This document shows, piece after piece, positions 1 through 19,273 of a DNA stretch of 64,000 nt (positions within the stretch are counted from its first letter, which is position 1; each line of letters opens with the position of its first letter). Below the pieces are notes generated by a model. The model worked only from the letters and a program-made list of their open reading frames with translations. It made no database searches and was not told the origin of the DNA. The position numbers and the translations under genes were made by a program. The stretch is from Macrobrachium rosenbergii (Eukaryota; Arthropoda; Malacostraca; Decapoda; Palaemonidae): assembly GCF_040412425.1 (NCBI RefSeq), contig NC_089755.1, positions 57,520,298 through 57,584,297 of the forward strand, read 5' to 3'.

Positions 1-526
1 AGGCTTTAAATATAAAAACTTTACTTACGAGCGTTTATTGCCTTAAGTTTAATTTCCTTTGGACACAGGTGTATATTGGAGTATACTGAACTTACTTTGG
101 CTGTTGTAAGTTCTAATTTAACTTATGCTTAGAATTTGTGGTCATTAGAATTTGTGGTCATTGTGCAATAGCAGGATTCGAGAACTTTGTCAGTCTTCCG
201 GGCTTATTTTTCTCACAGAACAGACTACTAGAGTTTTGGTCAGTTTGCTTTCCACCTCAACACTGGAGAAATTTTATTGTTGACATTGTATATTTTATTT
301 TAGACCCACCCCTCTTTCTTACCAGTCCTGGTTTTAAAGACTATTTACATCCATATTTTGGGTTGACTAATTGGTTTTTTTTTTTGGGGGGGGGGCGTGT
401 GATGAAGGGGTTACTATGGGTTACTATGAAGTTTAAAAGCAAAAAAAACTATTAAAAAATGTTTATGCTGGTATTTTTTGTATAATTTTTTTGGTATGGA
501 AATCACTTAACTACTGGTTTTTAAGA

Positions 527-652
527 GGGGCTAATATTGAGGGGCTAATATTGAGGGGCTAATATTGAGGGGCTAATATTGAGGGGCTAATATTGAGGGG
601 CTAATATTGAGGGGCTAATATTGAGGGGCTAATATTGAGGGGCTAATATTGG
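527..652. repeat. 14-bp minisatellite, nine copies
   Basis: Nine head-to-tail copies of GGGGCTAATATTGA. The first eight are essentially identical and the last ends in GG instead of GA. Each unit starts with a four-G run. Confidence 0.95.
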
Positions 653-1227
653 TTAGTTTTACTAGTTTAAATATTTAAATTTTATTCAACTTTAGATTTT
701 CCAAGAAAAGTTTCTGCTGGTCTTATTTTAATTACAGGCGTGGTCAACTGGGAGGAAGTTTGGATCAGACGTCTGTGAAGGTGTGCAGTCTGAAGGCTTA
801 AGGCTTTGTAGAATCATGAGTAACTACAGTGGTCACCGACACCGGTCTTAAAGGTGCTTGGAAGTCTGAATTTGAAAGATTTTAAAGCCCAGCGCAAAGC
901 TACAAGTCTTGAAAGAAATCTATTATAATGGCAAGTGTGATTGATTCAGAATAGTGGAATATGTATTTCAAGGCTTTTATTGACAAATGTAATGGCGTTT
1001 TTAAATCTGAATAAAATGGAAAATGTATTTTGTAGTAAATCTCTTAATTCTGATCTTCCTCAGTTTCATGGGTTTAAACTGGTCTGTGTATTTTTCCCTT
1101 CCCTGAAAAGGGATGACAATTTTTTGTAAGCTCGTACCTAGACAATTTATTGGAAACTGCGCCGCCAGTTAGGCGAATGGAATATACTACCACTGGGTAG
1201 GGTTGAGATGGGAACCTGTTGGTTAGC

Positions 1228-1425
1228 TGACATATTAAAAGCAAAATGTGAAATAATCGCCGAGATGTCATGGTTATGTAAGAACTTACATTAATTCTAG
1301 TGATATTGTACTATAAAGGTTAGTCTTTTTTGACATATTAAAAGCAGAATGTGAAATACTGTAAAGATGTCATGGTTATGTAAGGAATTAGTGATCTTTT
1401 TCTATAAAGGCTTTGAATCTTTTAG
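1228..1425. repeat. Tandem duplication, ~100-bp unit
   Basis: Two diverged copies begin with TGACATATTAAAAGCA at 1228 and 1331. Both continue through a shared 'GATGTCATGGTTATGTAAG' segment and a 'CTATAAAGG' end. Divergence and a deletion in copy two suggest an old event. Confidence 0.8.
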
Positions 1426-2833
1426 ATTTTGAAAATGCATTTGCAGTAATTACAACATTGGTAACAAAGAAAATTCAGTATGTTCAACAGAAGCTTAACA
1501 GTACATATGTGGAGTACTAATTTGAGAAAATTGATGCGTACTGAAGGAATGAGGAAAGTACGGTGCGCCAGGCAAATTTAGTTTTAAGACCGTTCTCTGG
1601 TAATGGTTTATGGTGTGCTGAAATGGTTTAGGTTTTCTAGGCCAGAAAAAATCCACCTCAGAGCTTGAATGGAAGCAATAAAGTTAAAGGAACCATAAAA
1701 CCTATCAGTTGAGCCCAGAGGTCATTGAAATATTAATTTAGGGGGTTCTAATAAAGTACGAAAACTATTTGGATTGAATAGGAGGGGGGGGCGAGGGAGC
1801 ACAGACTTTACAAACAGGTTTTATAGGGTAGTTTGTAAGGTTAGGGTGTTTTACGGAAGCAGTCACCTATGTTAAAATTGGTGGTAATGCTTAGAAGTTT
1901 GAGCCAAAAAAAAAATTTAGTCAAAACAGGCTATTAAGAAAATCATTTAATGGTGTCTGTATACGGTTTGATCAGAGATGGCTGAAATTACCCGAGGTAT
2001 ACATAAACAGAATACGCTAGAACAGGTAACTAGTTTCAAAACTGCCTAGTTTGTCCGAAGTCAGGAAAACTGTAAACCAGTACTGTGGCGGGTTGTAATA
2101 TAGTTAATTTAGAGTTCACTACGTGAATCAGACAAAGATCGATTTGCACTTTAATCTGAGAGGGGGTAGTGATCAGTTATTCGCTAGTAAGTAAATGGAG
2201 ATCTGGCTCATTAAAGCAAACCTATTTTATATATATTGATAAGGAAATCAGAATAAAAGCATACGTAAGCGTCCCATTTTATAGCCCACGCCCAAAGAAA
2301 ACGGGAGGGAAGTGACAGACAATCTTTCGAGTTCAGAAAACTTGGGGAAACTCAATAATATACTTTATTCGCCACTAGACGAGTTCTGAATAAGCTATTA
2401 AAGAAGACGGAACTGGTAGTCACCCTCCCATTTCCTTAGGGTGTACCATGAGTGTAAAATTTTTTCTCTTGCGACCAGTGACACTTCATTTTCAGACGTT
2501 CATGTACGTGGAGAGAGAGAGAGAATCAGGTTTTTGTGATAAATCTCGCTTCGTCTTCCTCGAAATGGATTTGAAATTTAGAGGAAATTGAGATTTCATC
2601 CGATTTCCAACATTTCACTGGTGTTCCAAAGAGGCTGGACATGAATTAGGCGTTAAATCTAGATTAGTTACCTTTTTTTTTATCGCCGGAATGAAACTGC
2701 CAACTCATGGAGTTGAGCAATGTATAGAATTTTTTAAGCGCCTTATTGAAACATTTTCCGATCTGTCGACGATAGAAGACGTTTGGTCCCGATCCAGTTT
2801 GAATTGTTGAGTCTGAACCTCTTAATATGATAG

Positions 2834-3130
2834 CCCGTAGGGGTGTAGTGCTGTTAGTATACCTCATGCGGTGCACTGTAGGCATTACTTAAGGTCTTTG
2901 CAGCTTCCTTTCAGGCCCTAGCTGCAAGGTTTCGTTTCTTTACTGTACCTCCTTTCATATTCTCTTTCATCTGACTTTCCTCCCTCTCCTAACAATTGTT
3001 TCATGGTGCAACTGCTTTGAGGTTTTCCTCCTGTTACACCTGTAAAACCCTCTTACTGTCAATTTTCCTTCCAGCGCTGAATGACCTCATAGGTCCCAGT
3101 GCTTGGCGTTTGGCCTAAATTCTGTATTCT
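2834..3130 (+). mobile_element. SINE/LINE-end-like decapod retroposon copy
   Basis: This ~300-bp element contains the hallmark 'GACCTCATAGGTCCCAGTGC' near its AT-rich end (about 3085-3104). It starts around a 'CCCGTAGGGGTGTAGTGC' segment. It matches, in reverse complement, the copies at 17946-18228 and 55314-55619, whose target-site duplications show that the family moves. I orient it so that the AT-rich 'CTAAATTCTGTATTC' end is 3'. I recall this sequence as abundant in decapods, but no database was consulted. No target-site duplication is clear for this copy. Confidence 0.75.
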
Positions 3131-3181
3131 AACAGGTTATTATTCTAAATCTAGGTTATTGTCTTTATATAACTTTGTAGG

Positions 3182-3229
3182 TCTTGTACCAAATTTTGTA
3201 ATAGGTTTGGTGCATCAAATGAATCGACC

Positions 3230-3322
<93 letters not shown>

Positions 3323-3403
3323 ATCTAAGATATTTCATTATTATGCCTTCTTAGCCTTGTACCAAATTTTGTAACAGGTTTGGTGCATCAAATGAATCGA
3401 CCA

Positions 3404-3465
<62 letters not shown>
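3182..3465. repeat. Duplicated ~50-bp module, each followed by (GA)n
   Basis: The segment 'TTGTACCAAATTTTGTAA' through 'AAATGAATCGACCAT' occurs at about 3184-3231 and 3356-3405. Each copy runs straight into a GA tract (3232-3318 and 3407-3465). Confidence 0.9.
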
Positions 3466-3468
<3 letters not shown>

Positions 3469-3715
3469 TAAAGGTTAAGGGACTGGGGCACCAAAAATGC
3501 AATAGCATGTACTTCTTTGTAAACGCGAGGTATTTCCTCTGGTCAAGAGGTAACAAAAACGAGACAGCAAAAAAATGCCCCACAAAAAATGAGATTACGA
3601 GGGATTCCGACTGGCCTGACCACTGAGGTACATGACTAAAGACTTGCTGATACGGCCTGTTTACCGCTGTAGCTCACAGGCCTAATAATGGGGTACAAAA
3701 TCGAAATTATCTTTT

Positions 3716-3935
3716 TTTATTAGGAACATTATACTGAATGAGTCAAACGTGTACGATTCCTGTTACGAAGTAGCGAATATTTATTTACATTCATTTTAGA
3801 AGTAGCGAATATTTATTTGCATTTTTTTAAAGGGTTTAAATGGTAAAAATTGAATTCATTCTTTTATTAGGAACATTATACTGAATGATTCAAACGTGTA
3901 CGATTCCTGTTATGAAGCAGCGAATATTTGTTTAC
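3716..3935. repeat. Direct duplication, ~75 bp
   Basis: A segment starting TTATTAGGAACATTATACTG and running through 'CGTGTACGATTCCTGTTA' to 'GCGAATATT' occurs at about 3718-3792 and again at about 3863-3930. An extra partial copy of the 'AGTAGCGAATATTTATTT' end lies between them. Confidence 0.8.
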
Positions 3936-4148
3936 ATTTTTGTTCAGCTGGTGTAAAACTAAAGCTTCATATGTTGCGAGCGAATGATGGTTCGGGCATC
4001 AGCGTCTTTGCCCGAAATTGGCAGCTTTGTGGCCCCCGCCCCGCCTCAAGATTAGCGACTAGATGCTAACAGATGCAGAAAGACTTGTATTTGTGACATA
4101 AGGGGTATCTGTTATTTTGTTTGACAGTGTACCTGCTATTCGACGTAC

Positions 4149-4149
<1 letters not shown>

Positions 4150-4204
<55 letters not shown>

Positions 4205-4372
4205 GTGCGCACACATATACACACACACACACACGTCAATAGTTACTGGTGTTCCGGAAAGGTTATGTCTGTCTGTCTGTCTGTCCAAAATTAATAGCAG
4301 AAAAATTTTCCTGTCTCATTTCTCTCAATTATTCATTAAATAATGATGAATATGAATGCCCATCAGTTGCAA

Positions 4373-4447
<75 letters not shown>

Positions 4448-4511
4448 TAATTGAAAATTCTTACACGTTCTTCATCTTTCAGTTTTTTATTTCTTAAATA
4501 TTGTACATGAG

Positions 4512-4591
<80 letters not shown>

Positions 4592-4663
4592 AATAATTAA
4601 ACATTCTTACATGTCCTTCCGTTTTATTTTTTTAATTTCTTAATAGTGTACATAAGAACACCG

Positions 4664-4743
<80 letters not shown>
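4150..4743. repeat. Cluster of four long (CT)n tracts
   Basis: CT dinucleotide tracts occupy about 4150-4201, 4376-4442, 4514-4584 and 4670-4743. A short (CA)n lies near 4212-4234 and a short (GTCT)n near 4268-4285. The spacers after the second and third tracts are related ('TAATAATTGAAAATTCTTAC' versus 'TAATAATTAAACATTCTTAC'), so part of the cluster arose by duplication. Confidence 0.9.
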
Positions 4744-4746
<3 letters not shown>

Positions 4747-5138
4747 TAATAGACAAGCCTCTTGAATTTCCCTTTGTCTTCTATTTATCTCGTGTTTACT
4801 TACGGCTTCTCGTGGGCAAAAATCCTCAGTTCCTCAAAAGGAAACATCATCCTCAAAATTTCACATCTTTCTAAAGTAAAAAAGGTAAAAAAAAATTAGT
4901 CACCGAATGGACAGTGGCATAACAAACACGTTTGTGACGGGGAAGGACGAATTTCTTTAAACGTTTGTTTAGGCTGTTCTCTGTAATTTGCATACGAATG
5001 TGTTGGTGTTGGGGGGGATATCTCACTGTTTAGCGGCACTGGTGGGTATCTCTCTCTCTCTCTCTTGATTATAAACGTGTACACTGAGCACACGTAATAC
5101 AGGTTTGATTGACGGGAATTAAACAGGTTACAAGACGC

Positions 5139-5139
<1 letters not shown>

Positions 5140-5207
<68 letters not shown>
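5140..5207. repeat. (TTA)n microsatellite
   Basis: About 22 TTA units. The apparent minus-strand frame that crosses it encodes poly-Asn and is not supported as a gene. Confidence 0.95.
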
Positions 5208-6161
5208 GTAGTTTAACCAGACCGCTGAGCTGACTTTCAGCTCTAATAGGGCTGGCCATACGAGACGCATTAATGATATGCTTAAATTCACTTTGGAAAC
5301 GGTATCTCGGAATTTCATTCAGATGTTACTTTTATTCAAGGGAATTTTTATGAAATTCAAAGCAGTACTTTTCAATCTCTATTCTGTCGTAATGCGCAAC
5401 AGCAATCTGAAACCACTATGCTACACATGATAATTATATTCAAAGTTTTTAGCTAAAATATTATTTCTGAACTAGGAGGAGATTCACTAATGCAATTTAT
5501 CGTCAGAAACTGAACAATATAAGAATTACTGGTAAATGGGAAGGGGATTTACAAACTTATGTTAATTTACTAAAAGATAAAATAATTGAAAACCATTAAC
5601 CTTAAATTAGGCTGCTAATAGCACAGTTACTAAAGAGAGAGTTTTCCAATATGTTCACTCCCAAATACTTATGCCAATCAGTGATCTGTTTATTCTGTGC
5701 CATCAATATTCAGCTTAAACTATGGAAAATAAGTAGATATTATGACTTTGACACTAAGTTAAAATTCTCATTAATTATTATTATTACTCTAATTGTCATT
5801 AATTATTTTTATCATTGTCATTAATTATTCCCGCTTCCGTCAATGACAATACTGACCAAATCGTATTTCATAACTTTTAAAAGTCACGACGACCGCGAGT
5901 GATAATTGCAATAATCCCCGAAAATCCACAATAATCCCCCCCCCCTTTTCTTCATCGCAACTGATCCTTTTCACTTCCCACAGAAAGGGGCGAAGGACGC
6001 TTGCAAGGATCAGAAGGGGTGAAGAGGTCGTAGGAGAGAGAGAGAAAGTGACGGATGATAAAAAAAGGAAATGAAAATAAAAAACGAAAATGAAAGAGTG
6101 GCGGAGAGGCGCCTAAAGGAACCCCCCGCCTTCAAGGTGAAGAAAGGACCTGCCGGATACA

Positions 6162-6169
6162 TATATAAA
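6162..6169 (+). promoter_or_regulatory. TATA box of gene 1
   Basis: TATATAAA lies 65 nt upstream of the ATG at 6227. The spacing resembles that of the TATA boxes of the four other family genes (57-62 nt), which supports 6227 as the true start and predicts transcription from about 6192. Confidence 0.75.
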
Positions 6170-6226
6170 GGATCCTTCTGATGGCGGAGGACACCACTCG
6201 CATCCTTTCCCCGTGTCTCGGCAGCC

Positions 6227-13205
<6,979 letters not shown>

Positions 13206-13236
13206 GAAGATAGCAACGGTTACAATGAGGAAATCA

Positions 13237-13241
<5 letters not shown>

Positions 13242-13307
<66 letters not shown>

Positions 13308-13380
13308 GGTGGGGGGGAACTCAGGGATCATCATTAGCATGACTTACCAAAGGAGCCTTTTTCTCTCACAATAGAAAATG

Positions 13381-13431
<51 letters not shown>
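13242..13431. repeat. (GA)n and (CT)n pair after gene 1
   Basis: GA tract 13242-13305 and CT tract 13384-13431 are reverse complements about 78 nt apart, starting 37 nt after the gene 1 stop codon. They therefore lie in the probable 3' UTR or immediate 3' flank and could fold together in RNA. Confidence 0.9.
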
Positions 13432-13435
<4 letters not shown>

Positions 13436-13930
13436 AGATGTCCTTGGACCAGAAGCTCAGTAATATAGTTTATAAGTACAACAAAACGTCCTGAATCGTA
13501 ATATGTGTTCCTATCCAAAGCATCTAATTATGATTGGCTTCGATTAAACTTTCTGATTGCTAACAGTGAAGAGAGGCGGTATTCATAAGCAATTCGATGG
13601 TTGCTTGTGCAAGCTCAGTCTCTTCCTGTAATATTGGCATTATCCATATTATATAAGGAGGAAGGAACGCCATAATACTGTACTAGGCTGCAAAGATGAT
13701 TAAGTTTTCTTCGACTTGAGGCGAACTGGATTGGCTGAAAATGAACCTGTTAATTTTGTGTATACATTATAGCCATAATTCAAAAATTTATTGTGTCTGA
13801 TTTTTTTTTTTTAGTTCGACATGAAGCGAACTGGAATCATAACATAATAATATGTTAAATCTGTCATATTTTTCATAACATTGGTAACTAGGTTCTTGTC
13901 CTTGCAGATAGATGTGAAGTGACCTTATTT

Positions 13931-14090
13931 TATGACCTTAAATATATGATCTTGATAGCTCTGAGATTAAAAAGAAAATTGCAGAAAACAATAAATGGAA
14001 ACCTATGACCTTAATATATGGTCTTAATAGTTTTTGGGATTAAAAAGAGAATGATTTTGAATTGCCGAAAACAATAAATGGAAGCCTATT
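13931..14090. repeat. Tandem duplication, ~80-bp unit
   Basis: Two copies, each running from 'ATGACCTTAA' through 'GATTAAAAAGA' to 'AAAACAATAAATGGAA'. Confidence 0.85.
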
Positions 14091-14701
14091 CCCTGTGTTA
14101 TCTCAACTGCATTCACTAGCATACTTCTCTACAGCTTACAAGCAATTGAAAATGGTTTTCTTTGTAGCGTTGTTACCGAATTGGAATGTTTTGCATACTC
14201 CTCTTAAACGTGTTGGTTTGCAAGGGGCCATTTTTATTTTTTTTGGAGCACAATAATGCAAAGTACTCGGAACGCATGGCGTAAGGCATTTGATAGGCGC
14301 TGAGATATTGTTTATCTTAGCTTTTGTCAACAAGTCCTTTTACCTATTTGGAGTTTGTCAGATAAGCGGTGAGGTTTCCCAAACGATTTGTCGTTTGAGA
14401 ATGGTCTTTACGTATGTAATGACAGTTAAAGCTTTGTTGATTGAATGTTGAGGATTTTCGTCTTTAAATGAAGGGAAGGTTTTAGTTTGAATTTTTCAAA
14501 AGAACAGAACTTTAAATATAGACCTTCTCCTCTTCGTTTTAAAACTTGGAAGGAGCGTAATATTTTTAATGATAAACCTAAACATTAATGAAAATTTTGT
14601 ATGGTTTTTTCTTGTATTGAAGCCGAGATAAAGAAATAAGAGGAATTGGAAGCAAAAACCAAACGAAAAATGAACCTAGAGAGAAAAAATGTCAAAGATG
14701 A

Positions 14702-14820
14702 CACGTGAGAAAAGCAACGACGTAGCTATGACGTCATATACACGTGAGGAAAAGCAATGACGTATCTATGACGTCATATACAAGTAGGAAAAAAAACAAT
14801 GACGTATCTATGACGTCATA
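14702..14820. repeat. ~40-bp repeat, three copies, each with TGACGTCA
   Basis: Three consecutive units contain 'ACGTA(G/T)CTATGACGTCATAT'. The perfect palindrome TGACGTCA, the CREB/ATF consensus, sits at 14729-14736, 14769-14776 and 14811-14818. No promoter or gene is visible next to it. Confidence 0.85.
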
Positions 14821-15184
14821 TCGACAGCGCCAGTGAGTTTAAACGAACACAGAGAATCTTCTTGGAAGGCTCAGTTAACGCCGTTGCCTTGCTCAGGCTT
14901 GAAGGAAAGAAGGGGGAAAACACAGGCGTCCCCATATGCAATATATATATCTAGTCATTCCAACACCCGTGACCCTTTAAAAAAGTTCAAGGTTAGTATG
15001 AAGGGTTTCAGATGTTACTTACTTTCAGGTCTGAAGGAATGTTTCAAAAGGGTCACTGACCTTCTGGGGCAGGGTAAGGTCAGACCATTAACGGGTTAAA
15101 GCTCACAGCTTCTTGAAGTCCAGTGGAACGAAAGCGTTATGGAAGAAAATAGAGCTTTAAAATAAAATCCAGATTTTTATATTT

Positions 15185-15360
15185 AAAAAAAATTGCTCAG
15201 GAAACTCTCAACAGACATTGTAGCTTTATGATGAGACTGGAGAACCACTGGGATTACATTTTTTAAAAAGTTGCTCAAGAAACTACCAATAGACAGTTTT
15301 TAGTTTCATGATGAGACTGGCAATGGGTCACATTGAGACCAGAGAACCGCTGGGATTAGT
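15185..15360. repeat. Diverged direct duplication
   Basis: 'TTGCTCAGGAAACTCTCAAC' through 'ATGATGAGACTGG' and 'AGAGAACC.CTGGGATTA' occurs twice with an insertion in the second copy. Confidence 0.7.
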
Positions 15361-16087
15361 GGGCGAGTAAGAGCTGAATAGAAAATCTAGAAAAGAAAGT
15401 AAAGGAAAAAAACAAACAAACTGGAAACCCTTTTTTTCCACTACGATTCTTAGTTCTTAATATATTATCGTTAAGTTACTATTGTAATCTCTGAGCCAAT
15501 CATTATTCTCTGCTTTAATATCACTGTATATACAATGACCCTTTTTTGCTGTCCATAATGAGGTAAGGATGCTAATTGGCACTAGAGAGAGCCTGTTCCG
15601 AAGAAGCTATAAATCCGAGAAAATATAAAACAGACATAAATCATAAGTTTTTCTTTCACCTGTTAAGATACTCTGAATTGTCGTTAATTATAAAGAATTT
15701 CCTATTATTCAAAGATATTTATATATCTACATAGAACAAGTCTACAGACAGCCAAGTACTTTCTCATTCGACTGAAGGTTACCACAGATAGAGGAACATT
15801 AAAAGGAAACTGATTTCAAAGTAATGGCTACAATCGACGAACTGGTAATTCTCCAAGATAGTTGAACTGGAAACATATATAATGCTGAGAAGCACTTCCC
15901 TAATCAGCATTATATTACTATGGTTCATCCAAGAATTTCATTGACGTGCACTGGATAGTCGTATGAAGCACTTGTTAGGACTACCTATAAGTCGCTGGCT
16001 TGTATTCAACATGTTTGTGACGAGTGTGAGATGGGTTGACGACATGTTGACGACATGTTATATTTGAGTGTGGACATACCATTATTT

Positions 16088-16089
<2 letters not shown>

Positions 16090-16139
<50 letters not shown>

Positions 16140-16213
16140 ATTTTAGACGTAAAATTAAGGCAAGAGATAAAGATCCATTCTTAAATGAGCCAATTTTCTT
16201 TGCCCTGGCGGTT

Positions 16214-16252
<39 letters not shown>
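16090..16252. repeat. GA-flanked ~85-bp module, copy A
   Basis: A unique segment (about 16138-16219) with 'TTTTAGACGTAAAATTAAGG' and 'CCTGGCGGTTAGGCA' lies between two GA tracts. A close copy with the same flanking GA tracts is at about 22572-22652. Confidence 0.9.
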
Positions 16253-16256
<4 letters not shown>

Positions 16257-16949
16257 GGGTGCATTAGGATTATATAATTTACCTAGATTAAGGTTACCTT
16301 TACATTCAAGACCAAAATTCAGAGAAATACTTTAATTTTAGCTTAGGAATTCGATGACCTTAATAATGTAACGCCAGTTATAGAAACCAATAGATCAACA
16401 GATGCGAGTTTAGCAGGTATATCTGACGAGCGAGGACGATGTCCTGGGCTATATTATTTAAAATAAGGTCATAAACAGAAGGGAAGACTTGAGCTTTCGA
16501 CAAAGGAAATGAATGTTTGCATTTGCCCACTTTCCTGTTCACTGCAAACTTATTAACAGGGCGTTCTTGCGTTCATGTTACGGATTAATTATTTCTCGTA
16601 TTTTAGACGTTGCTTAGATGACTTTTCAAATGAATTTGCCTCTGATTAGATACTTGTTAATTACAAGATACTCCACGAGTGGTCTTTTTTAATAGGAATT
16701 TCTTTGTTATTATTCAATTGCTTTTAAATATTCTATTTTAGTGATTGTCATGTGATGTTTCTTTTGATTAGAGACCTGGTAATTACAGACTGTCATCAGT
16801 GAATGGTTTAACTAGACGAAGGTAATTATGAACATGCATGGTTAATGAGGTCCCTTTGAGTTATATATTTAAGAAATATAAGATAAATTGTAGATAATTG
16901 CTTATAAAAAAAGGGAGATATTCAAAAGCAGAATAGTGTCATAATATCT

Positions 16950-16953
<4 letters not shown>

Positions 16954-17017
<64 letters not shown>

Positions 17018-17115
17018 TCGATTGTCATTCAGAGGTTTCCCCGGCAGCGCCGGGTTAGTCAGCTAATTGCTTATAAAAAAGGGAGATATTTTAAAGTAGA
17101 ATAATGTCATATTAT

Positions 17116-17185
<70 letters not shown>

Positions 17186-17289
17186 TTTATCGGTTATCAT
17201 TCAGAGTTTTCCCTGGCAGCGCCCGGTTGGTCAGCTAATTGCTTATAAAAAAGGGAGATATTTTAAAGCAGAATAATGTCATATTATCA

Positions 17290-17341
<52 letters not shown>
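16954..17341. repeat. Three ~130-150-bp repeats, each ending in (GA)n
   Basis: The module 'GCTAATTGCTTATAAAAAAG' through 'ATAATGTCATATTATCA' precedes each GA tract (about 16954-17013, 17119-17181, 17292-17341). The after-tract segment with 'GGCAGCGCC' repeats twice. Confidence 0.9.
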
Positions 17342-17344
<3 letters not shown>

Positions 17345-17945
17345 CTATTAGTTAAAATGGCTAATCTTCCTCTTACCACTTCGAAATAAAAGCAAGATCA
17401 TCCTGATGTTATTAATTATTGTCTCTCTTAATCAAATACCATGAATCTTTCGCCACGGAAAATGGGGCCTTTCTTTTTTCGCAGTCAAGGATTTTTCCAT
17501 GATGCAAGCGAGAGAGAGAGAGAGAGAGGGGGGGGGGGAGGGGGGCATAGAACAAAAGGCTTAATAACCTGTCTAAATATTTAGCTTCATCACTCTCTAT
17601 TGTAATATGCAAGCCCAATATCTCTTCTATTCAGAAGCCCGTTCCTCTTCTTCTTCTTTTTGGGCTCCTCTTTTATGCCTCTCACTCCCGAAAAACTCGC
17701 TGCTTAATTAAGTTGCTTCACAAGTCTTCTATCTTCTTCTTCTTCTCTTCTTACGCAGGTTTCCTTGTACCCAGTGTTTACCCAAAGGCGGGTTTATTGC
17801 TCCAAGGGAAGGTAGCCTCAGCAAACAGTGTCTGGGATTATCTTTTTTTTTGTGTGGGTGTGGCGACGTTTGCCTGTCAGGATTCTGGGTTGCTTTATTT
17901 TACGCTGAATAATATTCTCGAGCTTGTTGTGTATGAATATGAAGT

Positions 17946-18228
17946 ATAGAATACGTATAGAATTAAGGCCAAAAGCCAAGCACTGGGACCTATGAGGTCA
18001 TTCAGCGCTGAAAAGGAGATTGACAGTAAAAGGTTTGAAAGGTGTAACAGGAGGAAAACCTCAAGGCAGTTGCACTATGAATTAGTTTTTAGGAGAGGGT
18101 GGAAACAAGATGGGAGAGAGAATATGAATGGAGGCACAGCAAAAGGAGCGAAAGGGGTTGCATCTAGGGGGGGCGAAGGCACGCTGCAAAGAACCTTAAG
18201 TAATGCCTACAGTGCACCGGGGATGAAT
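17946..18228 (-). mobile_element. Decapod retroposon with 13-bp target-site duplication
   Basis: Reverse-oriented copy of the family at 2834-3130, including 'GCACTGGGACCTATGAGGTC' (about 17980-17999). It is flanked by ATGAATATGAAGT at 17933-17945 and 18229-18241, a 13-bp direct repeat consistent with target-primed insertion. Relative to the 55.3-kb copy it lacks the end beyond 'CAGTGCACCG', as expected of a 5'-truncated non-LTR insertion. The 100-aa frame that overlaps it is an artefact of the element. Confidence 0.85.
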
Positions 18229-19059
18229 ATGAATATGAAGTGTTTGATGCTGTGGAGATTTTCCACAACAGCCGTTCATTCTTCTCTGATTTAGTAGCTA
18301 AAGGATGAATGTGTCAGTGACTTAATCCGTTTGTTTCTGTAGCCTCTGATATTTGGAGGAGCGTCTTATTGGTGTAAATGTAGATTAGTGCAATGTGCAT
18401 TTGCTTTTATCAGTCGAAAGTTTGGTATGTTCATGTCACGTGGTTTATACCTCTATTACCCTTAGCATTACCTATTTGTCCAAGTGATTGATTAATAAGC
18501 TTGTCTATGCAAAGTACCTTTTCAGTAAAAAAAGTAATTGTTGTAAAGTCTGATGTTAAAAAGATTAAGGCTTTCGATTCTTGAGAGGTTTTATTTATTT
18601 TATTTATAAAATAGGGAAAGTAAAGAGTGTTTTTTATATTTTTTTTGTAGTTAGAGTGAAAAATGACCATTAAAATATTTCTAAATATATGTAGTTCTCA
18701 GCCCTTGAACTGAAACTCTGCTATAAAATTTTGATACTCTAACCATTTTCTTTTTACGCTAACTTATTTTTAACAATGTTATATCCATTTTCTATGAAGT
18801 ATTAGAGATGAATTAGCTTAGTGCTTCATACGAAGCCTCATACTTCATGAAGCAACGTGGCCTATCCTTCCACAAGGAAACTAATAATTTTCTTTTTATC
18901 ACTTGACAAGTAAAACATTGCCATTAATCACAATCTTAAGTGTACTCGTATCATACCGAATGCCTTTATCTGATGTTTTCCTTTTGATTAAATACTTTCG
19001 CTAAGCCACAAAAAATGCTGGATCTTGATACCGTAAATATCGCAAGATTAATTTCGTCT

Positions 19060-19067
<8 letters not shown>

Positions 19068-19129
<62 letters not shown>

Positions 19130-19207
19130 TGTTCTGCTCTTACTGACTATACAGCGTATAACCAATAAGAAGGCTGATCATCGGGTGGGTCGTGGCCCAG
19201 TTAGATG

Positions 19208-19269
<62 letters not shown>
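19068..19269. repeat. Two (GA)n tracts
   Basis: GA tracts at about 19068-19127 and 19211-19269 separated by ~83 bp of unique sequence. Confidence 0.95.

Positions 19270-19273
<4 letters not shown>

Larger units (their letters stand above)
1..6140. other. Non-coding upstream region of gene 1
   Basis: No convincing exon is seen. Open frames here are short and either cross simple repeats or lack family features. The region holds the 14-bp minisatellite, a ~100-bp tandem duplication near 1228-1425, a retroposon copy at 2834-3130, GA tracts at 3.2-3.5 kb, a repeated ~75-bp segment around 3716-3930, CT tracts at 4.1-4.75 kb and a TTA tract at 5140-5207. The remaining sequence is AT-rich with nothing I recognise. 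Confidence 0.6.

Noticed and set aside
527..652. Regular repeats considered as a CRISPR-like array
   Set aside because: Units are directly adjacent with no unique spacers, and the DNA is eukaryotic.
17992..18294. 100-codon plus-strand frame
   Set aside because: It lies almost entirely inside the retroposon copy; the related 55.36-kb frame arises from the same element.
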